Positions 1-10,075 of a stretch of 64,000 bases of DNA are shown piece after piece. The position numbers were made by a program, and so were the translations under genes. The stretch's first letter is position 1, and each line of letters starts with the position of its first letter. Origin of the DNA: Liolophura sinensis (lineage: Eukaryota; Mollusca; Polyplacophora; Chitonida; Chitonidae); NCBI RefSeq assembly GCF_032854445.1, contig NC_088302.1, positions 2,170,001 to 2,234,000 on the forward strand, given 5' to 3'. A model generated the notes under the pieces. The model was not told the origin of the DNA, did no database searches, and saw nothing but the letters and a program-made list of their open reading frames with translations.

Positions 1-511
1 GACAGTTTCCAGCATTTTAATACCAAGCATGCACCTGTACACCAAAAATGGACGCCTGTGAGCCCAAAAAGACTTTATACCCTAAAATACACAGAATTAC
101 ATTCGTACATCCCTACCGAAAAACGGAAGTTGTAATGGAGGTCTGTGCCCAACTGCCGTTTGACGAAGTTGTTTACTTTACGACATCCTTTAGCGTTAAA
201 CTCATATTGAAGAGTTTCAATAGGGGCAATAACTTGTACTTGAGGAAGTAAACAGTTTCACTCTACAGGCTCATCTCCCTTCTACCTACAAATTATTGTT
301 CATCTTTTCATTATTAAAATCTATTTACAGTTAGATTTTTGCACCATGAGATTAGATATGCATGTACATGTATAGAATTTCTATACATAGAAGTTGTGAC
401 TTTGGTATTAGCCAATCAGTGCCCTGAGTACCGTCCTTGGTACTCATGAATATTTATGAGCGCAGACTATAAATACTGGGCAAATTCCTACTTTTAGTCC
501 CAGATGATCTC
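1..511 (+). repeat. Left inverted arm of the composite element
   Basis: This arm matches the reverse complement of 9278-9788 with differences only at about 150 and 392. It carries a TATA-like TATAAATA at about 468, followed by a unique stretch leading into gag, so it could work as a promoter. The shared segment ends sharply after GATGATCTC at 511. It contains an open frame at 48-251 that is reproduced in the right arm; I take that frame as incidental because nothing in it is recognisable. The arm continues off the left edge of the window. Confidence 0.85.
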
Positions 512-607
512 TTTGTGTTTTATATATATTGTGTTTTCCATTGTAGTAAACGGTGTGACTTGGAACTGGGATATCTGTTTCGTTAAGCAGATTATCTCTT
601 CACATAT

Positions 608-1009
608 TTGAAAGGGTCTGCTCGACCACTGGCTTGCAAACTTACTGCTGATGAACAAATGAACTTTGATTATCTTGTAGAAGTTCTGGGAAACCGTTTT
701 GGTCGACGAGATCAAGCTGAACTGTACCTGGCTGAACTGCGGGGTAGACGTCGCAAGGACAAAGAGGGTCTTCGAGAATTAGGTCAAGCCATTTTGAAGC
801 TGTCAACATTAGCTTACCCAGGGATGTCGTCTTGTTACCAGGAAAGTCTTGCCAAGATCCACTTTATTGACGCCATTGAAGATTACGAAATGAGGATGCT
901 AGTACAGCAAGGGAAACCCAGTACCTTACAGCAAGCGATTACTTTGGCTCTGATATCTGTTGTTGGGGCAGCCACAGAATTCACGGAGGTTAGGCAATAC
1001 AAATTTTAG
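608..1009 (+). pseudogene. Gag capsid-like fragment of the Ty3/gypsy-type element
   Basis: About 130 residues resemble the C-terminal capsid region of Ty3/gypsy Gag (retrotransposon gag family). There is a KGSARPLA-like start, a helical block with RFGRRDQAELY, and a LAYPGM...FIDAI segment. In an intact element this would assemble the particle. The N-terminal half is missing: the inner edge of the left arm lies only about 100 bases upstream, so the 5' part of gag seems to have been lost when the composite formed. No zinc knuckle is visible before the stop at 1009. Confidence 0.7.
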
Positions 1010-1098
1010 TACTTGCAGAGAGAGTTCATTGGGGTTGAACGTCACTATGAAAGGATCATCCAAAGTCTTCAAGTTCAGAACTGGTACTTGAAGTAGGG

Positions 1099-4000
1099 AT
1101 GGGGAATCTAAGTAGTGGAATGTTTGTTACTGGATTTATAGGGAGTAACATGGTTTCATTTCTTGTGGACACCGGTTCTTGTGTCACAATAATTTCGGTT
1201 CAAGCCTATAGCAGTATTCCGGAGATAGAACGACCTAAATTGGTACCCACTAACGTGAGATTACAAGGTGCAGATCATAAGCCACTGAAGGTGCTCGGGA
1301 TGTGTCAACTAGATATTAGAATTTTATCCAGTTCCACATACATAGAGGTTATCATTGCTGATGCCATATATTAGAATTTTATCCAGTCCCACATACATAG
1401 AGGTTATCATTGCTGATGCCATATATTAGAATTTTATCCAGTCCCACATACATAGAGGTTATCATTGCTGATGCCATATATTAGAATTTTATCCAGTCCC
1501 ACATACATAGAGGTTATCATTGCTGATGCCATATATTAGAATTTTATCCAGTCCCACGTACATAGAGGTTATCATTGCTGATGCCATATATTAGAATTTT
1601 ATCCAGTCTCACGTACATAGAGGTTATCATTGCTGATGCCATATATTAGAATTTTATCCAGTCCCACGTACATAGAGGTTATCGTTGCTGATGCCATATA
1701 TTAGAATTTTATCCAGTCTCACATACATAGAGGTTATCATTGCTGATGCCATATATTAGAATTTTATCCAGTCCCACATACATAGAGGTTATCATTGCTG
1801 ATGCCATATATTAGAATTTTATCCAGTTCCACGTACATAGAGGTTATCATTGCTGATGCCATATATTAGAATTTTATCCAGTCCCACATACATAGAGGTT
1901 ATCATTGCTGATGCCATATATTAGAATTTTATCCAGTTCCACGTACATAGAGGTTATCATTGCTGATGCCATATATTAGAATTTTATCCAGTCCCACATA
2001 CATAGAGGTTATCATTGCTGATGCCATATATTAGAATTTTATCCAGTTCCACGTACATAGAGGTTATCATTGCTGATGCCATATATTAGAATTTTATCCA
2101 GTCTCACATACATAGAGGTTATCATTGCTGATGCCATATATTAGAATTTTATCCAGTCCCACATACATGGAGGTTATCGTTGCTGATGCCATATATTAGA
2201 ATTTTATCCAGTTCCACGTACATAGAGGTTATCATTGCTGATGCCATATATTAGAATTTTATCCAGTCCCACATACATGGAGGTTATCATTGCTGATGCC
2301 ATATATTAGAATTTTATCCAGTTCCACGTACATAGAGGTTATCATTGCTGATGCCATATATTAGAATTTTATCCAGTCCCACGTACATAGAGGTTATCAT
2401 TGCTGATGCCATATATTAGAATTTTATCCAGTCCCACATACATAGAGGTTATCATTGCTGATGCCATATATTAGAATTTTATCCAGTCCCATGTACATAG
2501 AGGTTATCGTTGCTGATGCCATATATTAGAATTTTATCCAGTCCCACATACATAGAGGTTATCATTGCTGATGCCATATATTAGAATTTTATCCAGTCCC
2601 ATGTACATAGAGGTTATCATTGCTGATGCCATATATTAGAATTTTATCCAGTCCCACATACATAGAGGTTATCATTGCTGATGCCATATATTAGAATTTT
2701 ATCCAGTCCCACGTACATAGAGGTTATCATTGCTGATGCCATATATTAGAATTTTATCCAGTCCCACATACATAGAGGTTATCATTGCTGATGCCATATA
2801 TTAGAATTTTATCCAGTCTCACATACATAGAGGTTATCATTGCTGATGCCATATATTAGAATTTTATCCAGTCCCACATACATAGAGGTTATCATTGCTG
2901 ATGCCATATATTAGAATTTTATCCAGTCCCACGTACATAGAGGTTATCATTGCTGATGCCATATATTAGAATTTTATCCAGTCCCACGTACATAGAGGTT
3001 ATCGTTGCTGATGCCATATATTAGAATTTTATCCAGTCCCACATACATAGAGGTTATCGTTGCTGATGCCATATATTAGAATTTTATCCAGTCCCACATA
3101 CATGGAGGTTATCGTTGCTGATGCCATATATTAGAATTTTATCCAGTCCCACATACATAGAGGTTATCGTTGCTGATGCCATATATTAGAATTTTATCCA
3201 GTTCCACGTACATAGAGGTTATCATTGCTGATGCCATATATTAGAATTTTATCCAGTCCCACATACATTGAGGTTATCGTTGCTGATGCCATATATTAGA
3301 ATTTTATCCAGTCTCACATACATAGAGGTTATCGTTGCTGAAGCCATATATTAGAATTTTATCCAGTTCCACATACATAGAGGTTATCATTGCTGATGCC
3401 ATATATTAGAATTTTATCCAGTTCCACATACATAGAGGTTATCGTTGCTGATGCCATATATTAGAATTTTATCCAGTCTCACATACATAGAGGTTATCAT
3501 TGCTCATGCCATATATTAGAATTTTATCCAGTTCCACGTACATAGAGGTTATCATTGCTGATGCCATATATTAGAATTTTATCCAGTCCCACATACATAG
3601 AGGTTATCGTTGCTGATGCCATATATTAGAATTTTATCCAGTCTCACATACATAGAGGTTATCGTTGCTGAAGCCATATATTAGAATTTTATCCAGTCTC
3701 ACATACATAGAGGTTATCATTGCTGATGCCATATATTAGAATTTTATCCAGTCCCACATACATAGAGGTTATCGTTGCTGATGCCATATATTAGAATTTT
3801 ATCCAGTTCCACATACATAGAGGTTATCGTTGCTGATGCCATATATTAGAATTTTATCCAGTTCCACGTACATAGAGGTTATCATTGCTGATGCCATATA
3901 TTAGAATTTTATCCAGTCCCACATACATAGAGGTTATCGTTGCTGATGCCATATATTAGAATTTTATCCAGTTCCACATACATAGAGGTTATCGTTGCTG

Positions 4001-4834
4001 AAGCCATATATTAGAATTTTATCCAGTCCCACATACATAGAGGTTATCGTTGCTGAAGCCATATATTAGAATTTTATCCAGTCCCACATACATAGAGGTT
4101 ATCGTTGCTGATGCCATATATTAGAATTTTATCCAGTTCCACATACATAGAGGTTATCGTTGCTGATGCCATATATTAGAATTTTATCCAGTCTCACATA
4201 CATAGAGGTTATCATTGCTGATGCCAAATATTAGAATTTTATCCAGTCCCACATACATAGAGGTTATCGTTGCTGAAGCCATATATTAGAATTTTATCCA
4301 GTCTCACATACATAGAGGTTATCATTGCTGATGCCATATATTAGAATTTTATCCAGTCCCACATACATAGAGGTTATCGTTGCTGATGCCATATATTAGA
4401 ATTTTATCCAGTTCCACATACATGGAGGTTATCGTTGCTGATGCCATATATTAGAATTTTATCCAGTCCCACATACATAGAGGTTATCATTGCTGATGCC
4501 ATATATTAGAATTTTATCCAATCCCAGATACATAGAGGTTATCATTGCTAATGCCATGTGTGAGGGAATAATAGGGACGAGCTTCTTGACTAAATTTGAT
4601 TGTGAAATTCACCCGAAAAGGACGTGCATTACCTGTGAAGGACAGCAGCTTTTATGCTCTAGGCTGTCAGATATAACTAGTTGCTGGTTATTGATAAAAC
4701 TGTCACTGTTTCTCCTGGTCAACAGATTGTCATTTCCACAAAACCATTCAAGGATCAGAATGGGAAAATGGGCAATATATGAACCGCTACAGAAAATTTC
4801 CAAGAAAACAAATTTATTAGTTGGGAGGACTTAG
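1099..4834 (+). pseudogene. Retropepsin (aspartic protease) split by a minisatellite
   Basis: The N-terminal part (1099-1374) contains the catalytic D-T-G motif in a FLVDTGSCVT context near residue 24. The C-terminal part resumes after the tandem array at about 4545 with an EGIIGT-type flap/loop and an FDCEI strand, running on to 4834. The repeat unit between them is itself protease coding sequence (an RILSS..YIEVIIADA segment). The array therefore arose inside the gene, and its 55-bp period guarantees frameshifts. The protease cannot be made from this copy. Confidence 0.65.
1313..4555 (+). repeat. 55-bp minisatellite, about 59 copies, inside the protease region
   Basis: The unit begins ATATTAGAATTTTATCCAGT and has an exact 55-base period from 1313 to 4555 (3243 bases, 58.96 units). 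Units vary at only a few sites: CCC, TTC or CTC after CAGT, ACATA or ACGTA, ATCAT or ATCGT, and GATGCC or GAAGCC. Variants cluster regionally; GAAGCC units, for example, occur only from about 3350 on. This suggests expansion by unequal exchange or slippage in blocks. The first and last units grade into unique protease sequence. Confidence 0.97.
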
Positions 4835-5084
4835 TGGACACTGAGACGGACAAAATTCCAGTGTCAATTATAAATTTGGGTGTGAAAATGGAAACTATAT
4901 ATAAAAGTACGACAATACCCGAACTGAGTCCAGTGATAAACATTAACCAGGTATTAACTCGAGAGAACTCTAAGCTACAGAGTGTTCAAGGAAAGTACAA
5001 AACTTGAAGCTTGAAGACAAGATGAAAGTGAAATGAAAAATGACAAAATGAAAGTCACTACTACCAGAATATGCAGACATCTTT

Positions 5085-6060
5085 GCTAAATCTGATGTAG
5101 AGCAAAGGGAATCAAATACAGTATTAATACAGGAGATGCATTACCTTTACGTCAACCAGCTCGAAGACTGACAATGCAGAAACAGGATGAAGCGGTTAAA
5201 CAGATACAGGACATGTTCGAAAGAGAAATAATTGAGAGATCCTCCAGTCCTTGGGCATTACCAATCGTTCTTGTCACCAAGAAGGATGGGACTTTTCGTT
5301 TCTGTATTTACTCTTGACGCCTTAACCAAGAAACAGTGAAGGATGCTTATCTTTTACCCAGAACTGATGATTCATTAGATTCATTACACGGAGCCACATG
5401 TTTCTCTACGCTTCATCTTGCAAGTGGATAATAGCAGGTTGAGTTAGACGATGAGGCTAAATTGAAAACAGCATTTATAACTAGAAGTGGGTTATAGCAG
5501 TTTAAAGTTATGCCGTTTGGTTTATGCAATGGACCATCCACAATCGAACATTTGATGGAACTGGTACTTGCAGGGTATCAGTGGGAAATATGTCTGGCTT
5601 ATATTGATGACATCATTGTATTTGATAAAACTTTTGATGAAGCTATCACCAATCGACAGAAGGTGTTCCAACGTCTCAAAGAGGCGGGACTCAAACTTAA
5701 CCCAAAGAAGTGTCAGCTGTTTCAAGATGAAGCAAATTATTTCGGTCATATCATTTCTGCTAAGGGTGTTTCCACAGAACCACAGAAAGTTCAAGCAATT
5801 AGGGATTGGCCCACACCAACTACAGTTACTGAAGTCAAGAGTTTCTTGGGTCTAGCCTCCTACTATGGACGTTTCATTCAAGATTTTGCAACAATTTCCA
5901 AACCACTCCACAAATTAACAGAAAATAATAAAGAATTTATTTGGTCTGAAGGCTGTGGAACTCCATTTCGGGTTTTACAACAAAAGTTGTGCAGTGCACC
6001 CATATTGGGCATTTCCCAGTTTTCACGGAGATTTTATACTTCATACAGACGCTAGTAATT
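5085..6060 (+). pseudogene. Reverse transcriptase domain, Ty3/gypsy type, broken
   Basis: Recognisable RT blocks occur in order: a substrate-binding stretch with VTKKDGTFRF at about 5275, an LDLASG-like block near 5415, MPFGL-N at 5510, and the catalytic YIDD box at about 5600. The thumb region with FLGL-SYYGRFI follows at about 5850. In-frame stops precede 5510 (for example near 5317, 5430 and 5495), and the frame ends at 6055 where RNase H should follow directly. The best intact stretch is 5510-6055. The enzyme would copy element RNA to DNA; this copy is dead. Confidence 0.85.
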
Positions 6061-6400
6061 TTGGAATAGGTGCAGTGATATCCAAGATCACCAAGAAAAA
6101 GTTATTGCATAAGCCAGCATAGCCCTAAGCAAGTCAGAGAGGAATTATTGTGTCACCCGTCGAGAATTATTAGCTGTTGTTACTTTTGTGAAATATTTCC
6201 AACACTACTTGTATGGTCGTCATTTTACAGTCAGAACAGATCACAGTGCAATACGTTGGATGATGAATTTGAAGGAACCAGAAGGACAGTTGGCTAAATG
6301 GTTGGGGTTACTCAGCACCTATGACTTTGGAATGGTTCATCGTCCTGGTAACCGTCATGGTAATGCTGATGCTTTATCCAGAATTCCATGTAACTGGTGT
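6040..6400 (+). pseudogene. RNase H domain of the element
   Basis: A HTDAS-type start (about 6047, in a different frame from RT) is followed by a degraded segment and then by 6188-6400, which contains YLYGRHF, RTDHSAI and the GNADALSR box typical of Ty3/gypsy RNase H. A single-base shift and a stop separate the two parts. The domain would remove the RNA template during reverse transcription. Confidence 0.75.
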
Positions 6401-6779
6401 GATAAGCATGGATACCCAGTTGCATCTGTGAATGTTGTTTCAGGGTCAGCGGCTACTACAGAAGATGCTGAAGTTCAAACAGAGCATTCCGGGACAGATG
6501 GAACTGTGGTAACAAAGATTAAATGGATTCCAAGAATTGGATGTACAAACAGCAGAAACAAAAGCGGTATCAGGTCCGTCCAAAGTGCATCCATGTAACA
6601 GCGGTAACAACACGAAAACCAAGTAAACTGAAATCCAACAGAGAACCCAACGAGGTAAAATTACCCACATCTTTGCAGACAACAAATCAGACACCAGTAG
6701 TTGGTCGGATGAAAATTTTACTATTATGCAGCAAAGCGACAGTAATCTGAAATGGGTAATAAAAGCGAAAGAAAAAAAT

Positions 6780-8011
6780 CAAGAACAACCTGAGTGGACA
6801 GCAGTCTCTGATCAAAGTAGAGCAACGAAGTATTATTGGGCACAACTGGACAGGCTGTTACTAATCAGTGGAGTTCTACATCGTAGGTGGGAAACAGAAG
6901 ATGGGCTAAACTGGCACTACCAGATAGTTCTTCGAGCGGAACTAAGGAAAGAAGTTTTCCATGAATTGCATGCTTCCAAAACAGCAGGTCATTTAGGTTG
7001 TGGAAAAACTATCCTAAAGTAAGACAGAGATATCACTGGTATGGATGGAGCAAAGATATTCGACTATGGTGCAAACAATGCGACAAATGTAATTCGAGGA
7101 AATCTTCAGGAGGGAAATCAAAGGCAAACTTGAGACAGTATTTAGTTGGAGTTCCAGTGGAGCGAGTAGCAATGGATGTACTGGGTCCATTACCAAAGAC
7201 CAAGAAGGGCTATCTGTATATCCTCGTCATACAAGATTGCTTCACCAAATGGGTAGAGGCCTATGCTATTAGAAGCCAGGAGGATGAAGTTCTTGCAGAT
7301 AAACTAGTGAAGGAATTTATTTGTAGATTTGAAGTACCTGAACAGATACATACAAACTTAGGGACTAGCTTTCAATCCAGTATCATTCAAGAGGTATGTC
7401 ATCTACTTGGAATACAGAAGACCAGTACGACACCATATCATCCTCAATCTAACGGAATGGTTGAATGTTTTAATCGAACCTTAGAGGATCGACTGGCCAT
7501 GATGATAGACAAGGACTAACTGCCCGTTGCACTGATGTCTTACAGATCATCACTTCATGACGTAACACAGCAATCTCCGACTATGATAATGTTAGGACGA
7601 GAAATAAGCTTACCTCTAGATTTGATCACCGGCAGACCCAACACAGATGCCAACAACAGAGGGAACAGACTATGCTGTTGAACTGTGTGAGCGCATGGAA
7701 ATCGCTCATGAAAGAGCTCGCCAGGTTCAACGGAGAAATGTTGAGCGTCAGAAGCAGAACTATAACCTCGGCAATAAAGGGAAGACATTTAAAATAGGAG
7801 ATGCTGTTTGGCTGTATGATAATGCACGAGTTGATAAACTCCCAAGTTGGCATGTCGTTGGACTGGACCATATCAGGTTATCGGTAAACTTGATGATACA
7901 GTATACCGGGTCCAACAACATCCCAGAGCTAAGAAGAAACTAGTCCACTATGATCGACTGAAACTGTATGAGGGAACCACTTATAAACCGTGGACTGTTA
8001 AGACAGATTAA
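6780..8011 (+). pseudogene. Integrase with HHCC, core and C-terminal parts, inactivated
   Basis: The HHCC zinc module spans HELHASK..GHLG at about 6960 and CKQCDKC at about 7075, with a frame change at 7022. The core follows with the first Asp in AMDVLGPLP (about 7175), the second catalytic position in HTNLGTSFQS (about 7350) and the Glu in PQSNGMVECFNRT (about 7450). At the second position Asn stands where Asp is invariant, which by itself should abolish activity. The C-terminal GPY/F-like region (about 7790-8010) is split over two frames. Confidence 0.8.
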
Positions 8012-8190
8012 GTGCGACCTCACAAATGACTAAGACTGAATACCACTGACATGTCACAGCTCTGAACTTTATTAAACAACAACAGTAACAAGAACATCAA
8101 CAAAATAAACTATAATCAAAATTCATATATAAATAAGCAGCTAATAAACAACATCAATAGTGAACTATTATTAACAAAAAAATTACTTAT

Positions 8191-8846
8191 TTTGTTACAG
8201 ATGTCTGAACTATCTCATCACATGATCATTGTGCATGTGGGGCATCCTATAGGTCAAGATTTAGCTTATGTCGGCACAAGGTGTCCTGTAGCCAAAGGCC
8301 TGAGGAGTGTCCTTACTGCAATCAACCGGCAAGGAACAAGCCCTGTTTGTTCAAACACCTTGAGACCTGTCCAGCCACCCCTTGGGTAAAAAGGAGGGCG
8401 ACGAAAGTTGTTGTGGCAAGAACAACAAAATGTGCTACATCCGCCAGTCCCGGCACACCGCAGGTCGATGAGCCTTTCATCAAGAAGATGACTGTTCCCA
8501 AGCCTGTTGATGTCCATTGATAGATCTATCCCTGACAGATTCAGAGTCTGATGACGACACAGCAAATTCGATTGGGGAGGTTGCAGCCCTCCCTCTTACC
8601 GTGTCAGAAATGGACACGTTGCTGACCAAGGATTTTTGGTCCTTTGTTGATCCTAGGACCACTGCGGTAGCGACGACTTCCATCACCATTGTCATGAGTA
8701 TACCCAGTTCATCTGTGGCACCGGTGGAGTCCACCGGAACTCTTATGCCACGAAAACCCATGCCCACAAGTACATCTTCATGTGCCTCATCACCACTTTC
8801 CATGAGCTTGTTTGTTGCTCTAACAGTTCCAGAAATGGTACAGTAA
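8191..8846 (+). pseudogene. 3' reading-frame remnant with a Cys/His zinc-finger-like motif
   Basis: Downstream of integrase are overlapping short frames. One (about 8300-8370) contains CPYC followed by H and C at zinc-finger-like spacing. A second (8517-8846) is acidic and Ser/Thr-rich (DSESDDD). It may be an accessory or env-position ORF of the retroelement, or a captured host fragment. I do not recognise a family, and the frames are not continuous. Confidence 0.3.
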
Positions 8847-9277
8847 TAACTTGGGAAAACGAGTTCCAAAATCTTGGATTTGGCGTCTCACTGTGCCGAA
8901 ACTGGGAATCCCAGTCCTACCATTGCTCAGGAGCAATTACAGACAACTTCTCCCAGTATAAATGTTTCAACACATACTTGGGCATTAAACTTTTGGTCCA
9001 GAAAATCCTAGTTACAAACTACTGCGATATACTGTCTCAATCATGGTTGGGAATATCAGTCTCACAGCCTAGGAAAGTCAGTCCCACAGCCTGTGAACAC
9101 TTGTGTCACAATTTGGAACTAACAGTTCCACTGTCTCTTGGTATGCTCTAAAGCTGAAATCCCACTTCAGTGCTGACAACTTGTCTAACTACTACTTTAA
9201 CTGCAGATTTAAATGTAAACTACCTGCCTTAGAAAGCTAACTTGGTGGAAATTGAGATGTTAACACGACGGTGGTCC

Positions 9278-10075
9278 GAGATCATCTGGGACTAAAAGTA
9301 GGAATTTGCCCAGTATTTATAGTCTGCGCTCATAAATATTCATGAGTACCAAGGACGGTACTCAGGGCACTGATTGGCTAATACCAAAGTCACAACATCT
9401 ATGTATAGAAATTCTATACATGTACATGCATATCTAATCTCATGGTGCAAAAATCTAACTGTAAATAGATTTTAATAATGAAAAGATGAACAATAATTTG
9501 TAGGTAGAAGGGAGATGAGCCTGTAGAGTGAAACTGTTTACTTCCTCAAGTACAAGTTATTGCCCCTATTGAAACTCTTCAATATGAGTTTAACGCTAAA
9601 GGATGTCGTAAAGTAAACAACTTCGTCAAACGGCAGTTGGACACAGACCTCCATTACAACTTCCGTTTTTCGGTAGGGATGTACGAATGTAATTCTGTGT
9701 ATTTTAGGGTATAAAGTCTTTTTGGGCTCACAGGCGTCCATTTTTGGTGTACAGGTGCATGCTTGGTATTAAAATGCTGGAAACTGTCTAAACTTTGAGG
9801 AGGTGTGAGCTTTATTGATGAAAATTTGAAATTCTGGGCGAGAGAACACAAGGAGAAAGGTGGTGATGAAGCTGCTAGTGACGTCCCCTTGGCATTGCTA
9901 GGCACCCCTCCCAGCTGTCCAGATTTTGACGGTCAACCTATGTCAAGATTTTAACGGCTTCTTTCTCACAGGCTGGGCCAGGTGTGCACCAAAGCTTATT
10001 GGCCACTGAATGTTTGGGGCTGAGTTAAGGCGCTAAACGTTAACATTGTCGCTTATGGAAAATTAATGGGGGGTC
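9278..10075 (-). repeat. Right inverted arm, longer than the portion matched by the left arm
   Basis: 9278-9788 is the inverted counterpart of 1-511. The sequence continues with family homology outward to about 10,075, shown by comparison with 30,755-31,190; shared landmarks are a TTAATTTTCC block, a CCAATAAGC block, and a GACTATCAAAATCTGGAC-like block. The right arm therefore shows about 290 bases that the window edge removes from the left arm. Confidence 0.75.

Larger units (their letters stand above)
1..10075 (+). mobile_element. Composite element: decayed Ty3/gypsy-type retroelement between long inverted arms
   Basis: Positions 1-511 reappear as the reverse complement at 9278-9788 with two mismatches by my reading. 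Between them lie, in order, capsid-like gag, aspartic protease, reverse transcriptase, RNase H, integrase and a small zinc-finger reading frame, all on the plus strand and all broken by stops or frameshifts. The order PR-RT-RH-IN is that of Ty3/gypsy elements. Conventional LTRs would be direct repeats; these arms are inverted, and I see no clear primer-binding site or polypurine tract at the inner arm edges. The left arm is cut by the window edge. The right arm continues to about 10,075, judged by its similarity to a third family copy at 30,755-31,190. Target-site duplications cannot be checked from this window. Confidence 0.7.

Noticed and set aside
1313-4555. CRISPR array
   Set aside because: The 55-bp units are contiguous without unique spacers, and the genome is eukaryotic.
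1-9788. LTRs of an intact retrotransposon
   Set aside because: The terminal repeats are inverted rather than direct, and no primer-binding site or polypurine tract was found next to them.
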